Position numbers and translations under genes: made by a program | Origin: Candidatus Poseidoniaceae archaeon | Lineage (GTDB): Archaea > Thermoplasmatota > Poseidoniia > Poseidoniales > Poseidoniaceae | DNA length: 64,000 nucleotides | Assembly (NCBI GenBank): GCA_028822845.1 | Contig: JAPKCS010000001.1 | Location: 1-64,000 of the forward strand | Reading direction: 5' to 3' | Notes under the pieces: model-generated | Database searches by the model: none | The model's input: the letters and a program-made list of their open reading frames with translations, nothing else | What the model was told of the DNA's origin: nothing | Shown: one piece after another, positions 17,423-26,000 of the stretch | Numbering within the stretch: position 1 is the first letter of the stretch | Layout of the letters: the number at the start of each line of letters is the position of its first letter

Positions 17423-18277
17423 ATGTTGCTTCGCCGGGCGGATTTTCTTTCGCTCACCTACATGGTCGGCTACCCTGCTTTGATTGGGTGGCAATGGGTC
17501 AACGGTGTCGAATGGTACCTGTATTTGGCCGTGCTCGTGATGTCGGTTGGGTTGTCCGTTGTTCAGCACAACCACACCCATTTGCGAATGTGGTCTTCAA
17601 AACCACTCAACCGAATCACTGACCTCTGGTTAAGCGTGCTTCAGGCCACCCCTTCGTTCGTGTTCTTCCCCTCGCACATCAGCAACCACCACCGCTACAA
17701 GCATGGCCCGGAGGATGAAACTCGAACCTACCGATTTGGCGGGCATCACAACAACATCATCGGCTACCTCTTGCACCCTTTACAAGCACTCTTTGTGCTG
17801 CCAAATACGTTGATCGCATACGCCAGAAAGCGAGCGAGCACTCGCGATTATTGGCCGCTGGTCGAACTTGGTTTGATCGCTGCTGTCTCCGTAGCGCTAG
17901 CGTGGATGGATGCGTGGCTGTGGCTTACGCTGGTGTTGGTGCCGCAATTGCACGGCCTGCATTGGTTGCTAGGCGCCAATTACCTCCAACACGCTGGAGC
18001 AGACCCTGGAACAGGCCCTGATGCTGCGACGGATGGAAGCCTGGCCTTCTCGCGTAATTTCACCGGATGGGTGAACCTTGTGTGGTTCAACATCGGATAC
18101 CACACTGCACATCATGAGAATGGCCGCACCCATTGGAGCGACCTTCCGGCCCATCACAAGGCGTACGTCGAGCGTGTTCCGGCTCACCTGATGGAACACA
18201 GCCTGTCGTGGTACATGATTCGAGTTCTGATTTTTGGCAAAGCAAAGAGCAGCCTTCAGGTCGCAGAAACCAGGTGA
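17423..18277 (+). CDS. Membrane fatty acid desaturase
   Basis: A 284-aa integral membrane protein with the three histidine boxes of the fatty acid desaturase/hydroxylase superfamily: HNHTH (H49-x3-H53), HISNHH (H85-x3-HH) and YHTAHH (HxxHH near residue 230). Several long hydrophobic helices lie before and between the boxes. Such enzymes use a non-haem diiron centre and O2 to introduce double bonds or hydroxyl groups into acyl or isoprenoid chains. It closes the five-gene operon begun at 14059. Its substrate could be the acyl chain assembled by the ketosynthase, or a carotenoid- or isoprenoid-like lipid. Confidence 0.88.
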   Translation: MLLRRADFLSLTYMVGYPALIGWQWVNGVEWYLYLAVLVMSVGLSVVQHNHTHLRMWSSKPLNRITDLWLSVLQATPSFVFFPSHISNHHRYKHGPEDETRTYRFGGHHNNIIGYLLHPLQALFVLPNTLIAYARKRASTRDYWPLVELGLIAAVSVALAWMDAWLWLTLVLVPQLHGLHWLLGANYLQHAGADPGTGPDAATDGSLAFSRNFTGWVNLVWFNIGYHTAHHENGRTHWSDLPAHHKAYVERVPAHLMEHSLSWYMIRVLIFGKAKSSLQVAETR

Positions 18278-18321
18278 AATTGGCCGCAAGATATGAGGGG
18301 CGGGTCGCCCTCGGTTCAATC

Positions 18322-19116
18322 ATGCAGGCAGCGGAAGTTTGGGGTCAGCGATGGGCAATGAACACCTTGCCCATGGCGCGAACCTACATGGAAGTCGCAT
18401 GCCGCAAGAAGAGCTTGGTCTGCCTCGCAGCGGACCGTTCAACGATGGCTGGATTGAACCAGTTGATCGACCAGGTGGGCCCATATGTGGCTGCTTTGAA
18501 AACCCACGTCGACCTCGTTGACGATTGGACCGCTGGGGCGTGGCATGCGTTCTGTGCCAAAGCGCAGGCAGCCGATTTACTGATTTTTGAAGACCGGAAG
18601 TTCGCTGACATTGGCGGCATCAGTCGAAAGCAAATGGCGGGTGTTTACGACATCCGATCGTGGTCTGATTTGGTGACAGCACACTTGATTTCCGGACCCG
18701 ATATTGTCGATGGTTTGCAAGCAGGATGGGGCGATGTCGGTCGCCAGGGAGGGGTTTTATTGCTCGCACAGATGTCCAGCAGGGGCAACCTCCTTGATCC
18801 AGATTACACCGCACAGGTGGTTGCAAAAGGAAAGGCACATGACGGCGTGTTTGGTTTCATTGGAAACGGTTCACGCCCTGAAGAACTCACCCGCCTGCGC
18901 GATGCGGTTGGCGATGGAAAGATGATTTGGACACCGGGGGTCAATCTAGAGGTCGGTGACGGTGAGATGGGTCAACGATACGGGCACCCTCGAGAAGCGG
19001 TGCTTGCAGGCTCAGATTGCATTATTGTTGGGTCTGGTATTCACAAGGCAGATGACCCAGCAGCTCAAGCAAAGGCCTACGCCGATGCATCGTGGCAAGC
19101 CTTGTCTCTTCGTTGA
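18322..19116 (+). CDS. pyrF: Orotidine 5'-phosphate decarboxylase, URA3-type
   Basis: Makes UMP from OMP in pyrimidine synthesis. The protein is close in length and motif order to fungal Ura3 rather than the roughly 220-aa archaeal enzyme: LVCLAADRS (nucleotide-binding start), ALKTHVDLVDDW (catalytic Lys), LLIFEDRKFADIGG (the D-x-K-xx-D catalytic array), AGVYDIRSWSDLVTAH, TPGVNLEVGDG and DCIIVGSGI. From the ATG at 18322 it has 264 residues. An in-frame GTG at 18274, overlapping the desaturase stop, would add 16 residues. The eukaryote-like form in an archaeon suggests transfer or retention of an unusual lineage. Confidence 0.92.
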   Translation: MQAAEVWGQRWAMNTLPMARTYMEVACRKKSLVCLAADRSTMAGLNQLIDQVGPYVAALKTHVDLVDDWTAGAWHAFCAKAQAADLLIFEDRKFADIGGISRKQMAGVYDIRSWSDLVTAHLISGPDIVDGLQAGWGDVGRQGGVLLLAQMSSRGNLLDPDYTAQVVAKGKAHDGVFGFIGNGSRPEELTRLRDAVGDGKMIWTPGVNLEVGDGEMGQRYGHPREAVLAGSDCIIVGSGIHKADDPAAQAKAYADASWQALSLR

Positions 19117-19148
19117 AGAGGCATGTTCTTGTGGACGTGGGTGTTCCT

Positions 19149-19424
19149 GTGAGCGTGGTCACCATCATCGGTTGGATTTTGGCATTGCTCGCCACTTCTG
19201 TCCCCGGTTACATGATTTGGTCCTATGCAAAGCGCGCTGCAACCCTCGATCGACGCATTGCTGAATGTGATTTGAGTTTGCTTGAAGACGATGGTTTGCG
19301 CATCTCACGTTTGATGGCCGCCCCAGAAGGGACTCAATACATTGAGAATGCTCAAGTCGTGTTAGCGTCAACCCTTCCTGAGCCTGTTTTGGCTCAGAGT
19401 GGTGATCCGTATTCAAACAAATAG
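19149..19424 (+). CDS. Small single-helix membrane protein
   Basis: About 91 aa from a GTG at 19149; an in-frame GTG at 19092 would overlap pyrF. It has one N-terminal hydrophobic helix (VVTIIGWILALLATSVPGYMIW) followed by a basic patch (YAKRAATLDRR) and a polar tail with DLSLLEDDGLRISRLM. No family recognised. It lies 32 bases after pyrF and its end overlaps the convergent receiver-domain gene by 31 bases. The composition is protein-like but the start is uncertain and no function can be given. Confidence 0.5.
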   Translation: MSVVTIIGWILALLATSVPGYMIWSYAKRAATLDRRIAECDLSLLEDDGLRISRLMAAPEGTQYIENAQVVLASTLPEPVLAQSGDPYSNK

Positions 19425-20083
19425 TATCCGAGTGCAGTAAGGGCCAAGAGCATCACAATGATTTTTGGTGAACGACTTTTCTTTCGATTGGTGGATTCGC
19501 CTTCGATTGTGGCGACAACCAATTCTGGTTCCAAAGGTTCCGCTAGGCTTGCGACTGGAAGCGGCAACCCCGGGAGGGCTGGAAGACCGGGCAAAGCAGG
19601 AAGAGGCATGAGGCCTTCATCTGGTTGTGGTTTGATTCGATCTTCAGGATAGAGTTCGTCGAGGTCTTCGAGCCCTGGTGCTTCGGGGATTGGGCCGAGA
19701 ACCTGCGTCCAAATTTCTTCAAGGGCGGCTGATGAGACTGGCTTTTCCAACCAAGCCACCGCTCCAGCTGAATGTGTTGCATCCTTAGCAAGGGAGGAAA
19801 GTCGACGGGGTGTGATGAACACAATTCGGCCCTCGCCGCCGTGTTCTCGCATTTCAAGAGCAGCCAAATGACCGTTGAGGGAGGGGATGTCGAGGGCGAT
19901 CACCACGAGTTCGGGGTCGAGTCGAATGTATTCGTCGACAGCTTTGTCGCCATCCTCGCACACTTCGACATGGAATTCCTTCACACGGAACACTTCGGAA
20001 AGTCGCCGTGTGGACATCGGATTGTTGTCCACAATAAGCACGGTCGGGGCTGAATCTTGGTCTGCCGCGGTGACATATGCCAT
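19394..20083 (-). CDS. Receiver-domain protein with C-terminal membrane anchor
   Basis: About 229 aa from the ATG at 20083 (MAYVTAADQD). Residues 12-125 form a CheY-like receiver: VLIVDNNP (D19; the second acidic position is Asn20), phospho-acceptor D65 in VVIALDIPSLNG, T91 in VFITP and K114 in WLEKPVS. A Pro/Leu-rich linker follows (LPALPGLPALPGLPLP), then a basic stretch and a terminal hydrophobic helix (IIVMLLALTALGYYLFEYG). A tail-anchored receiver without an output domain is unusual. It sits at the end of the LX-prefoldin-FtsY-DUF1844 run. The loss of one acidic pocket residue may weaken phosphorylation. Confidence 0.82.
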   Translation of the reverse strand: MAYVTAADQDSAPTVLIVDNNPMSTRRLSEVFRVKEFHVEVCEDGDKAVDEYIRLDPELVVIALDIPSLNGHLAALEMREHGGEGRIVFITPRRLSSLAKDATHSAGAVAWLEKPVSSAALEEIWTQVLGPIPEAPGLEDLDELYPEDRIKPQPDEGLMPLPALPGLPALPGLPLPVASLAEPLEPELVVATIEGESTNRKKSRSPKIIVMLLALTALGYYLFEYGSPL

Positions 20084-20137
20084 GTGAATCAATCCCCTGA
20101 AGTCGCCCTTCCACATCAATCATGCGCACAAGAGCGG

Positions 20138-20515
20138 TCATTCCTCGTCGTCTTTTGATGTTGACAAGTCTTCCACTGGTCCTGATTGTGGATTGGTGAA
20201 TGTCTCGCGCACTGTTTCGGATTGTGCGGCGGCGTCTTCCATTTCGCGGTTGCGTTTTGGGGCTTTGAGGAATTGGAGTTGGAGTTCACTGACGACGCCT
20301 CTGAACATTCGCTCTTCTTGGTCGGAGATGTTGCCCTTGGTTTTGTTTTGCAGCACCTGGAGCATGTCGATGCCTGCCTTGGCCTCTGCCAAATTGAAGA
20401 TGTGGTTGCCTTCATTGTCTGGGATCATGCCCATGTGGAGCAGGGCTGAACGCTGAAACATGTGGACGAGTTGGAAGAGTTGTTCTGTTTCTTCGTCTTT
20501 GAAGGTGGCCGACAT
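20138..20515 (-). CDS. DUF1844-family protein
   Basis: A 125-aa protein whose residues 10-95 match the DUF1844 pattern: FQLVHMFQRSALLHMGMIP, FNLAEAKAGIDMLQVLQNKTKGN and a helical SDQEERMFRGVVSELQLQFL. The KTKGN motif is the clearest marker. The family is small, helical and functionally uncharacterised, mostly reported from bacteria. The C-terminal 30 residues are acidic and disordered-looking. It lies 48 bases after ftsY and 54 bases before the receiver gene on the same strand, so a link to membrane protein targeting is possible but unproven. Confidence 0.8.
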   Translation of the reverse strand: MSATFKDEETEQLFQLVHMFQRSALLHMGMIPDNEGNHIFNLAEAKAGIDMLQVLQNKTKGNISDQEERMFRGVVSELQLQFLKAPKRNREMEDAAAQSETVRETFTNPQSGPVEDLSTSKDDEE

Positions 20516-20563
20516 GTTTTCTTCGATGGGGTCGAAGCATATCGCTTCATCGCTGAGGATTGT

Positions 20564-21994
20564 TCAATCGAACATTTGTTCGAGCAGCCAATCGGGGTCA
20601 AACTGTTTGAGGTCGTCATAGCCTTGCCCTACGCCTGCAAACACGATCGGGCGGCCTGTTGCAAACGCAATTGATAGCCCTGCTCCGCCCTTTGCATCGG
20701 TGTCAACTTTGGTCAAAACCGCTCCATCGAATTTCATAATTTCTTGGAACATACGCGCCTGGTCGACAGCGTCGTTTCCAGCAAGGGAATCACCAACGAA
20801 AAGGGTCAGATGGGGGTCTGCGACCCGGCGTACCTTGTTCAGTTCGTTCATCAGATTGACTTTGTTTTGCATGCGACCTGCCGTATCGACAAGAACGACG
20901 TCGACGCCTTTTGCACGAGCCGAGTCAATGGCGTCTCGGGCGATGGCGGCGGTATCGCCACCGCGTTGACTTGAAACACAGCGGATACCAAGTGCATCAC
21001 AGTGAGCTTCGAGTTGCTGAATAGCGCCAGCACGGAAGGTGTCGCCGGCCGCAGCGATCACTGTGCGGCCACTTTGGAGCAAACGATGGGCAATCTTGGC
21101 AGCCGTCGTCGTTTTGCCGGTTCCATTGACACCAACGAGCATGATGACAACGGGTGTGTCGCCGGCTTCGATGAAGCCGTTCACCGTGGCGTCGAAATCC
21201 CAGTACCCTGCGGAGAGCAGGGCGCGGAGGGCACGCTTGAGTGCTGCTTCGAGGACTTTGGCGAGGTCTGCCCCTTTTCGGAGACGGGAGCCAACCAGGC
21301 TGTTGCGAAGCGCTTCGATGATGGCAGTCACGGCGTCGCTCGATATGTCTGATTCCAAAAGAACCCACTCTAATTCTTCCAGTAAAGCGTCAAGGGCCCC
21401 ACCGGCTTTGATGATACGGCCGCCTTCATCGACAACACCGCCACCAAGTTCGACTTCGACTTTTGTTCCAGCTTGAGTTTCAACCTCTGCTTTCTTGACT
21501 GAGCCCTTTGGAGCGGATGCCACGCTGACGAGTTGCCGGCCTGTTGTGGTGCGCATCATTGCGAGGTCGACTTTGGAGCCTTCGGGGCGTGCAACGGCAA
21601 CTGCTCCGCGCTTTTTCATTTCTTTTTGATGCAAACGTTCCCGCTTGGTATCGGCTTTTTTGGCCTTCTCAACTATTTTGCGTTCGCGGCGGGAAAGTTC
21701 GCGGGGGAGTTCGACTTCTTCTTCATCATCCCACTCATCCCATTCCTCGGAAGCAGCTTCTACGATTGGTTCGGCCTCATCGAGGTCTTCCCAATCGTCT
21801 TCGGACGGTGCCGTTGGTGCAGGTTCGGCTGGGAGTGGGGTTGTTGGGACAGGTTCTGGGCGCGATGCATGTTCTTTGGCTGCAGCGAGGGCTGCTTTTG
21901 CCTCAGGGGAATCTTCAGCGGCAGACAGAGCATCTGCATCTGTTTGTTCAGCGACTTCGTTCACGCGTTTTTTGAAACGATCGAACAAACCCAC
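20564..21994 (-). CDS. ftsY: Signal recognition particle receptor FtsY
   Basis: A 476-aa SRP receptor GTPase that docks SRP-ribosome complexes at the membrane. The C-terminal NG domain shows G1 GVNGTGKTTTAAK (288-300), DTFRAGAIQQLEAH, G3 DTAGRM, G4 TKVDTDAKGG and the closing FDPDWLLEQMF. An unusually long N-terminal region (about 1-190) is Glu/Asp- and Ala/Pro-rich with a Lys/Arg-rich helix (SRRERKIVEKAKKADTKRER). Such acidic A-domains help membrane association in some FtsY proteins. Gene order LX, prefoldin alpha, ftsY is typical of archaea. The start lies 9 bases after the prefoldin stop. Confidence 0.96.
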   Translation of the reverse strand: MGLFDRFKKRVNEVAEQTDADALSAAEDSPEAKAALAAAKEHASRPEPVPTTPLPAEPAPTAPSEDDWEDLDEAEPIVEAASEEWDEWDDEEEVELPRELSRRERKIVEKAKKADTKRERLHQKEMKKRGAVAVARPEGSKVDLAMMRTTTGRQLVSVASAPKGSVKKAEVETQAGTKVEVELGGGVVDEGGRIIKAGGALDALLEELEWVLLESDISSDAVTAIIEALRNSLVGSRLRKGADLAKVLEAALKRALRALLSAGYWDFDATVNGFIEAGDTPVVIMLVGVNGTGKTTTAAKIAHRLLQSGRTVIAAAGDTFRAGAIQQLEAHCDALGIRCVSSQRGGDTAAIARDAIDSARAKGVDVVLVDTAGRMQNKVNLMNELNKVRRVADPHLTLFVGDSLAGNDAVDQARMFQEIMKFDGAVLTKVDTDAKGGAGLSIAFATGRPIVFAGVGQGYDDLKQFDPDWLLEQMFD

Positions 21995-22003
21995 TTTTCC
22001 ACC

Positions 22004-22588
22004 TCAGTCGTCCAGTGTGAGTTCCTTTCCAATGCGTCCTTTACGTCGGGGGGGGCGTCGATCCGACTCTGGCGCAGGTGGTGTGTTGTCGGATTCTGGT
22101 TGTGGTTGGTTTTCAGGAGGGGGTGGTTGTGACTCTGGTTGTGGTTGGGATGCCGTCAACTGGCCGGCAGCTTCGTTGAAGGCTTCGGCGAGGGTGGTGA
22201 TTTTTTCCTCAAGCGATGACGACTGTTCTTTCAACTCTTCTTGGAGCATCTTGATGCCATCTAAGCGTTCGTTGGTGATCGTTTCAGCAACGCCCCAGGG
22301 TTTCTCTCCAAACACCCCACTGCCGAGATCGACGAGGGCTGTGCCTTCCTCTTTCTCCGAGTGAGTGTAACGCAACGTCACACCCGAACCAATGCTCAGC
22401 CGAGCGTTTGTGGCGCCGGTGCTGACACCTTTTTGTAAATGCGATAGGATGCCTGATGTGACTTCGTGTTCCTCGATAACCTTGGAGACGCGATCGATTT
22501 GCGTATGGAGGTCGTCAAGTTGTTTTCTATGGGCATCGATGGTGCGAGCCATGCGTTGCAATTCGGAACGATCGACCATGGTGCTCAT
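22004..22588 (-). CDS. pfdA: Prefoldin alpha subunit with proline-rich tail
   Basis: About 194 aa from the ATG at 22588 (MSTMVDRSELQ). Two long amphipathic helices (about 5-55 and 95-145) flank a short beta region (LSIGSGVTLRYTHSE), the alpha-prefoldin layout. Prefoldin holds unfolded proteins for the thermosome. The family is normally about 140 aa. Here a roughly 50-residue extension rich in Pro, Gln and Glu (QPQPESQPPPPENQPQ) ends in a basic patch (RRPPRRKGRIGK). The operon position between ribosomal protein LX and ftsY supports the assignment. Confidence 0.88.
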   Translation of the reverse strand: MSTMVDRSELQRMARTIDAHRKQLDDLHTQIDRVSKVIEEHEVTSGILSHLQKGVSTGATNARLSIGSGVTLRYTHSEKEEGTALVDLGSGVFGEKPWGVAETITNERLDGIKMLQEELKEQSSSLEEKITTLAEAFNEAAGQLTASQPQPESQPPPPENQPQPESDNTPPAPESDRRPPRRKGRIGKELTLDD

Positions 22589-22635
22589 GCCTCCGACAAC
22601 GGGGTCATAAAAGAATCCGGCGCTGCCGGATAACC

Positions 22636-22908
22636 TCACTCTTCTTTGGCCACTGACGTAATTGAACCACCGGCTGCGGCGATTTCTTCACGGAAGTGGT
22701 GGGTTACACGAGGTTCCTTTGAGGTTCGTGGGTCGATTTCGTTGACAGAGTTGATGTCAATTGCACGGCGGTTTGCCTTGTGCCGAGAGCCCATAATCGA
22801 ATAAGTTCGGTGTTCTGCATCGGCCTTGCTGTCAGCAGGGAGGTCAATGGAAAATTCTTGGCGCATGCTGCCGAAGGGAGCGATTCCTGTTACACGGTAA
22901 GCCTTCAT
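22636..22908 (-). CDS. Ribosomal protein LX (eL20 family)
   Basis: A 90-aa protein matching archaeal large-subunit protein LX, the counterpart of eukaryotic eL20 (old name L18A). The N-terminus MKAYRVTGIAPFG and the basic segment SIMGSRHKANRRAIDINSV are typical of the family. It is the first gene of the minus-strand LX-prefoldin-ftsY group and diverges from the large subtilase gene. It strongly supports archaeal origin. Confidence 0.9.
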   Translation of the reverse strand: MKAYRVTGIAPFGSMRQEFSIDLPADSKADAEHRTYSIMGSRHKANRRAIDINSVNEIDPRTSKEPRVTHHFREEIAAAGGSITSVAKEE

Positions 22909-23008
22909 CGAGATGGGCGACTCGCAAACCCGACTTAAACGCGCTGGCGCGGCTTATCCACCGAATATGGGCGTGGGATTGACAAAGTTTGACGCTACAA
23001 GGCGGTTT

Positions 23009-26000
23009 ATGCGGCGGGCTCTTGTGATGGTTTTGCTGCTTTTTTTGCCAGCGGCAAACGCCTACGTGGCCCCCGAGCCGTCCTTCGCCGAGCCATCTGT
23101 TTTTCTTGATGGTGAAATAATTCTTGAGCGCATCGATGGATTTTGGACTCATGAAGATTGGATGGATTTAGAACGCCGGGGCCTCGAACCTCTCAGGATC
23201 ATGTCGCCAACGCACCTCCTCGCCTGGGGTGACGCCTCGATTGAAGTGCCCGGTCTAATGCACTTGGATGCACCTGCTGCTCTTTGGAAAGACGGGGGTG
23301 ATGGCGGAACCAATCCTCATGGGTTGGTCAAGATTCTTCTTGAACCACGACTGCCGGTTGATGGATTCAATTTTGTCTCAAGTGAACTCGCAACGTTGGG
23401 CATCGATATTGGAACAGAACACGTGCCCTCCCCTCTCGCAGCAGCCCATGTTGTCGAATGGCCGGCCCACCTTGGCGTCGAAGTGGTTCTTTCCTTAGAT
23501 GGGGTTCTCTGGCTTGAACCGGTGCTTGAAACCGAGGCTCGAAACATCCAGGCCGCGGCTTTAATGCAACACGGCCTCACCACCGAACACCCTGCATGGA
23601 TGCTTGGAATCAACGGTGAAGGGGTTGTAGTCGGCGTCGCTGATTCTGGACTCGATGCTGATCACGCCTGTTTTCGCAACGCTACAACCACCGGAGGCGT
23701 TGGAAGCGAGGGTGTCAATGGCACCCTATTGGTCGGGACACCCGGTGATGAACACCGGAAGGTCATGGTGCTAAACACCACCATCGATGGTGGCGACACG
23801 CAGGGGCATGCCGATTACAAACATGGGACCCACGTCGCTGGCTCACTCGCCTGTTTCAACGTCGATGATGCCCGTGCAGGACTCTATCCCTCTAATGGAT
23901 CTGCGCTCGCTCATGGTTCCACGCTTGTTTTCCAAGACATTGTTTCTGATGAGGGGTGGGTTCCACCTGAAGTCGATTTGTTGTTGGTTGAGGCAGGTAT
24001 GAACGGTGCCGTCATCCATTCGAATTCGTGGGGGGACGACACCACCGCCTACACTGCACGTACCTCGGACTTTGATGCGTGGGCATTGGCCTTCCCATGG
24101 TCTCTGGCTTTCATCGCGCCAGGTAACACGGGCTCCAGCTTGCTCGAACCAGCAAATGGACGGAATGTTGCGGCAATCGGTGCTTCGGTCAAATCTGAAG
24201 ACGGTGAGCGATGGTCTGCGTCAGCTATCGGCCCGACCGAGGCTGGGACAAACGGTATTTTTGCGCTATCGATTGGCACATTGATTCAATCTGCAAGCGC
24301 CGACAATCTCCCCGATTCATACAATGATGGTTTGCGGACCTCAAGCGGAACAAGCATGGCCACCCCAGGTGCAGCGGGTGTTGCTGCATTGATTCAGCAA
24401 TTGGTCGAAGAAGGTTGGATTTCTGGCCAAGAAGAACGGACCAACACCTCGATGAGTTTGGTGGTTCCAGAATGGGCAGATGATTCCTTAGACAATTCCA
24501 CTCTTGAAGTCGGCGTTGGTTTCACTCCCTCGGGTGCCCTATTGAGGGCCCTTCTCGCGTTGTCAACAACGCCGCTTCCAAATGCTCAACGCAACGGCGG
24601 GAACGGGGGTGACGATCTCCAGAACACATACGATGGGTGGGGGCAATTGAATCTCTCAGCTTTGCTTGATTTTACCTCACTGCGCACCGAACTGGAACAA
24701 GGGCATGCCTCACCAGCCAACGACGTATGGATTCACGACTCGTACCGATTAACAGATTCGACGCCACAACAGTGGCTGTCCCAACGGCAGGGCGGCGAAG
24801 CGCCACTCGAGAACTTGATTGCGAGCCCCTGGAACGGAAGTGGCGCCAATGGCCCGTTCCTACAGACCGGTGAAACATGGGTTCAGCGGTTCACGCCTGG
24901 ACCGAACGCTGATCTGAATGTCCGAATGGCCCATATCGCCTCACCAGAACCAACCGCTGTGAACGATTTGCAACTTATCGCCCGTCTTTCTGATGGGCGC
25001 ATTGCTGTTGGCGGCATCGCTGACAATGATGGCAGTGCCACGCTGTTCTACAGCGATGCTGATTTGAACAACGACTCAACCTTCCCCTCGAGCGATGAAA
25101 CAACACATGCCCTCCGTTTAGACGCCGCCTCACTTGTTGGTGTTGATTGGATTGAAATTGAAGTTCGTGCCCGTTTCGTTGCTCCCGGTAATGTTTCTGA
25201 TGGCGTAGGGCTCGATGGGACGCGAACTGGTTTTGCGCTTGCTGTCAAAGGCGTGGTTCGCGATGCCGTTGATTGGAACGACGCTGATGGTGATGCAGTG
25301 CCTAACATTGAGGATGGTTGTCCAAATCAAAACGCAACTGGATGGGATCAAGACCAGGATGGTTGTTTGGACGATGCAGATGGCGATCAAGTGACTGATG
25401 ACCTCGATGTGTGCCCCACGGTCAATGCTTCGATGTACGACGCCAACAGCGATGGGTGCATTGACGATACGGATGGTGACGGCGTTCCTGACAACTTGGA
25501 TGGGTGCCTGACAACCGTTGTCGATGATGCTTGGCCGATAGATGATACCGGCTGCCGCCCCCTCGACATACGTCCGCAAATTGATCTTATTTTCACACCA
25601 GCGAACGGCTCCATGTGGGAATCTGAAGTGCGCGTCAAATGGTCTGTGGTCGATGGCGATAATGACAGTTTTTACACCGGAGCGCAAATTATGGTGCTTG
25701 GCCAACAATCAGATGCGGAAGCATACAGCATTGCAGAATGTGAATACCAGCCCGGAAATGGGACGTTGTTTGAATGTACCTGGAATGCTGAAACCTCATT
25801 GCCGATTTGGAGCATTGAAGAATCGTTGTTGAGGATCGATGTCTTTGTCCAAAGTTCAAACGAATCGCCCGAAGCGAGGAACGAGCGAATTGTGGTTCAG
25901 TCGAGCAACCTCTTCCAAGCAAAATACGACAACGAATTCTTTGATGGGGATGAAGTCACAAATCCTTCGGAAAAGCAAGGGGTTGCATCTCAAGGACGAG

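Noticed and set aside
25262-25530. Direct DNA repeats in the subtilase gene as a possible mobile or CRISPR-like repeat
   Set aside because: They are explained by the Asp-rich calcium-binding protein repeats; units are degenerate at DNA level and no spacer pattern exists.
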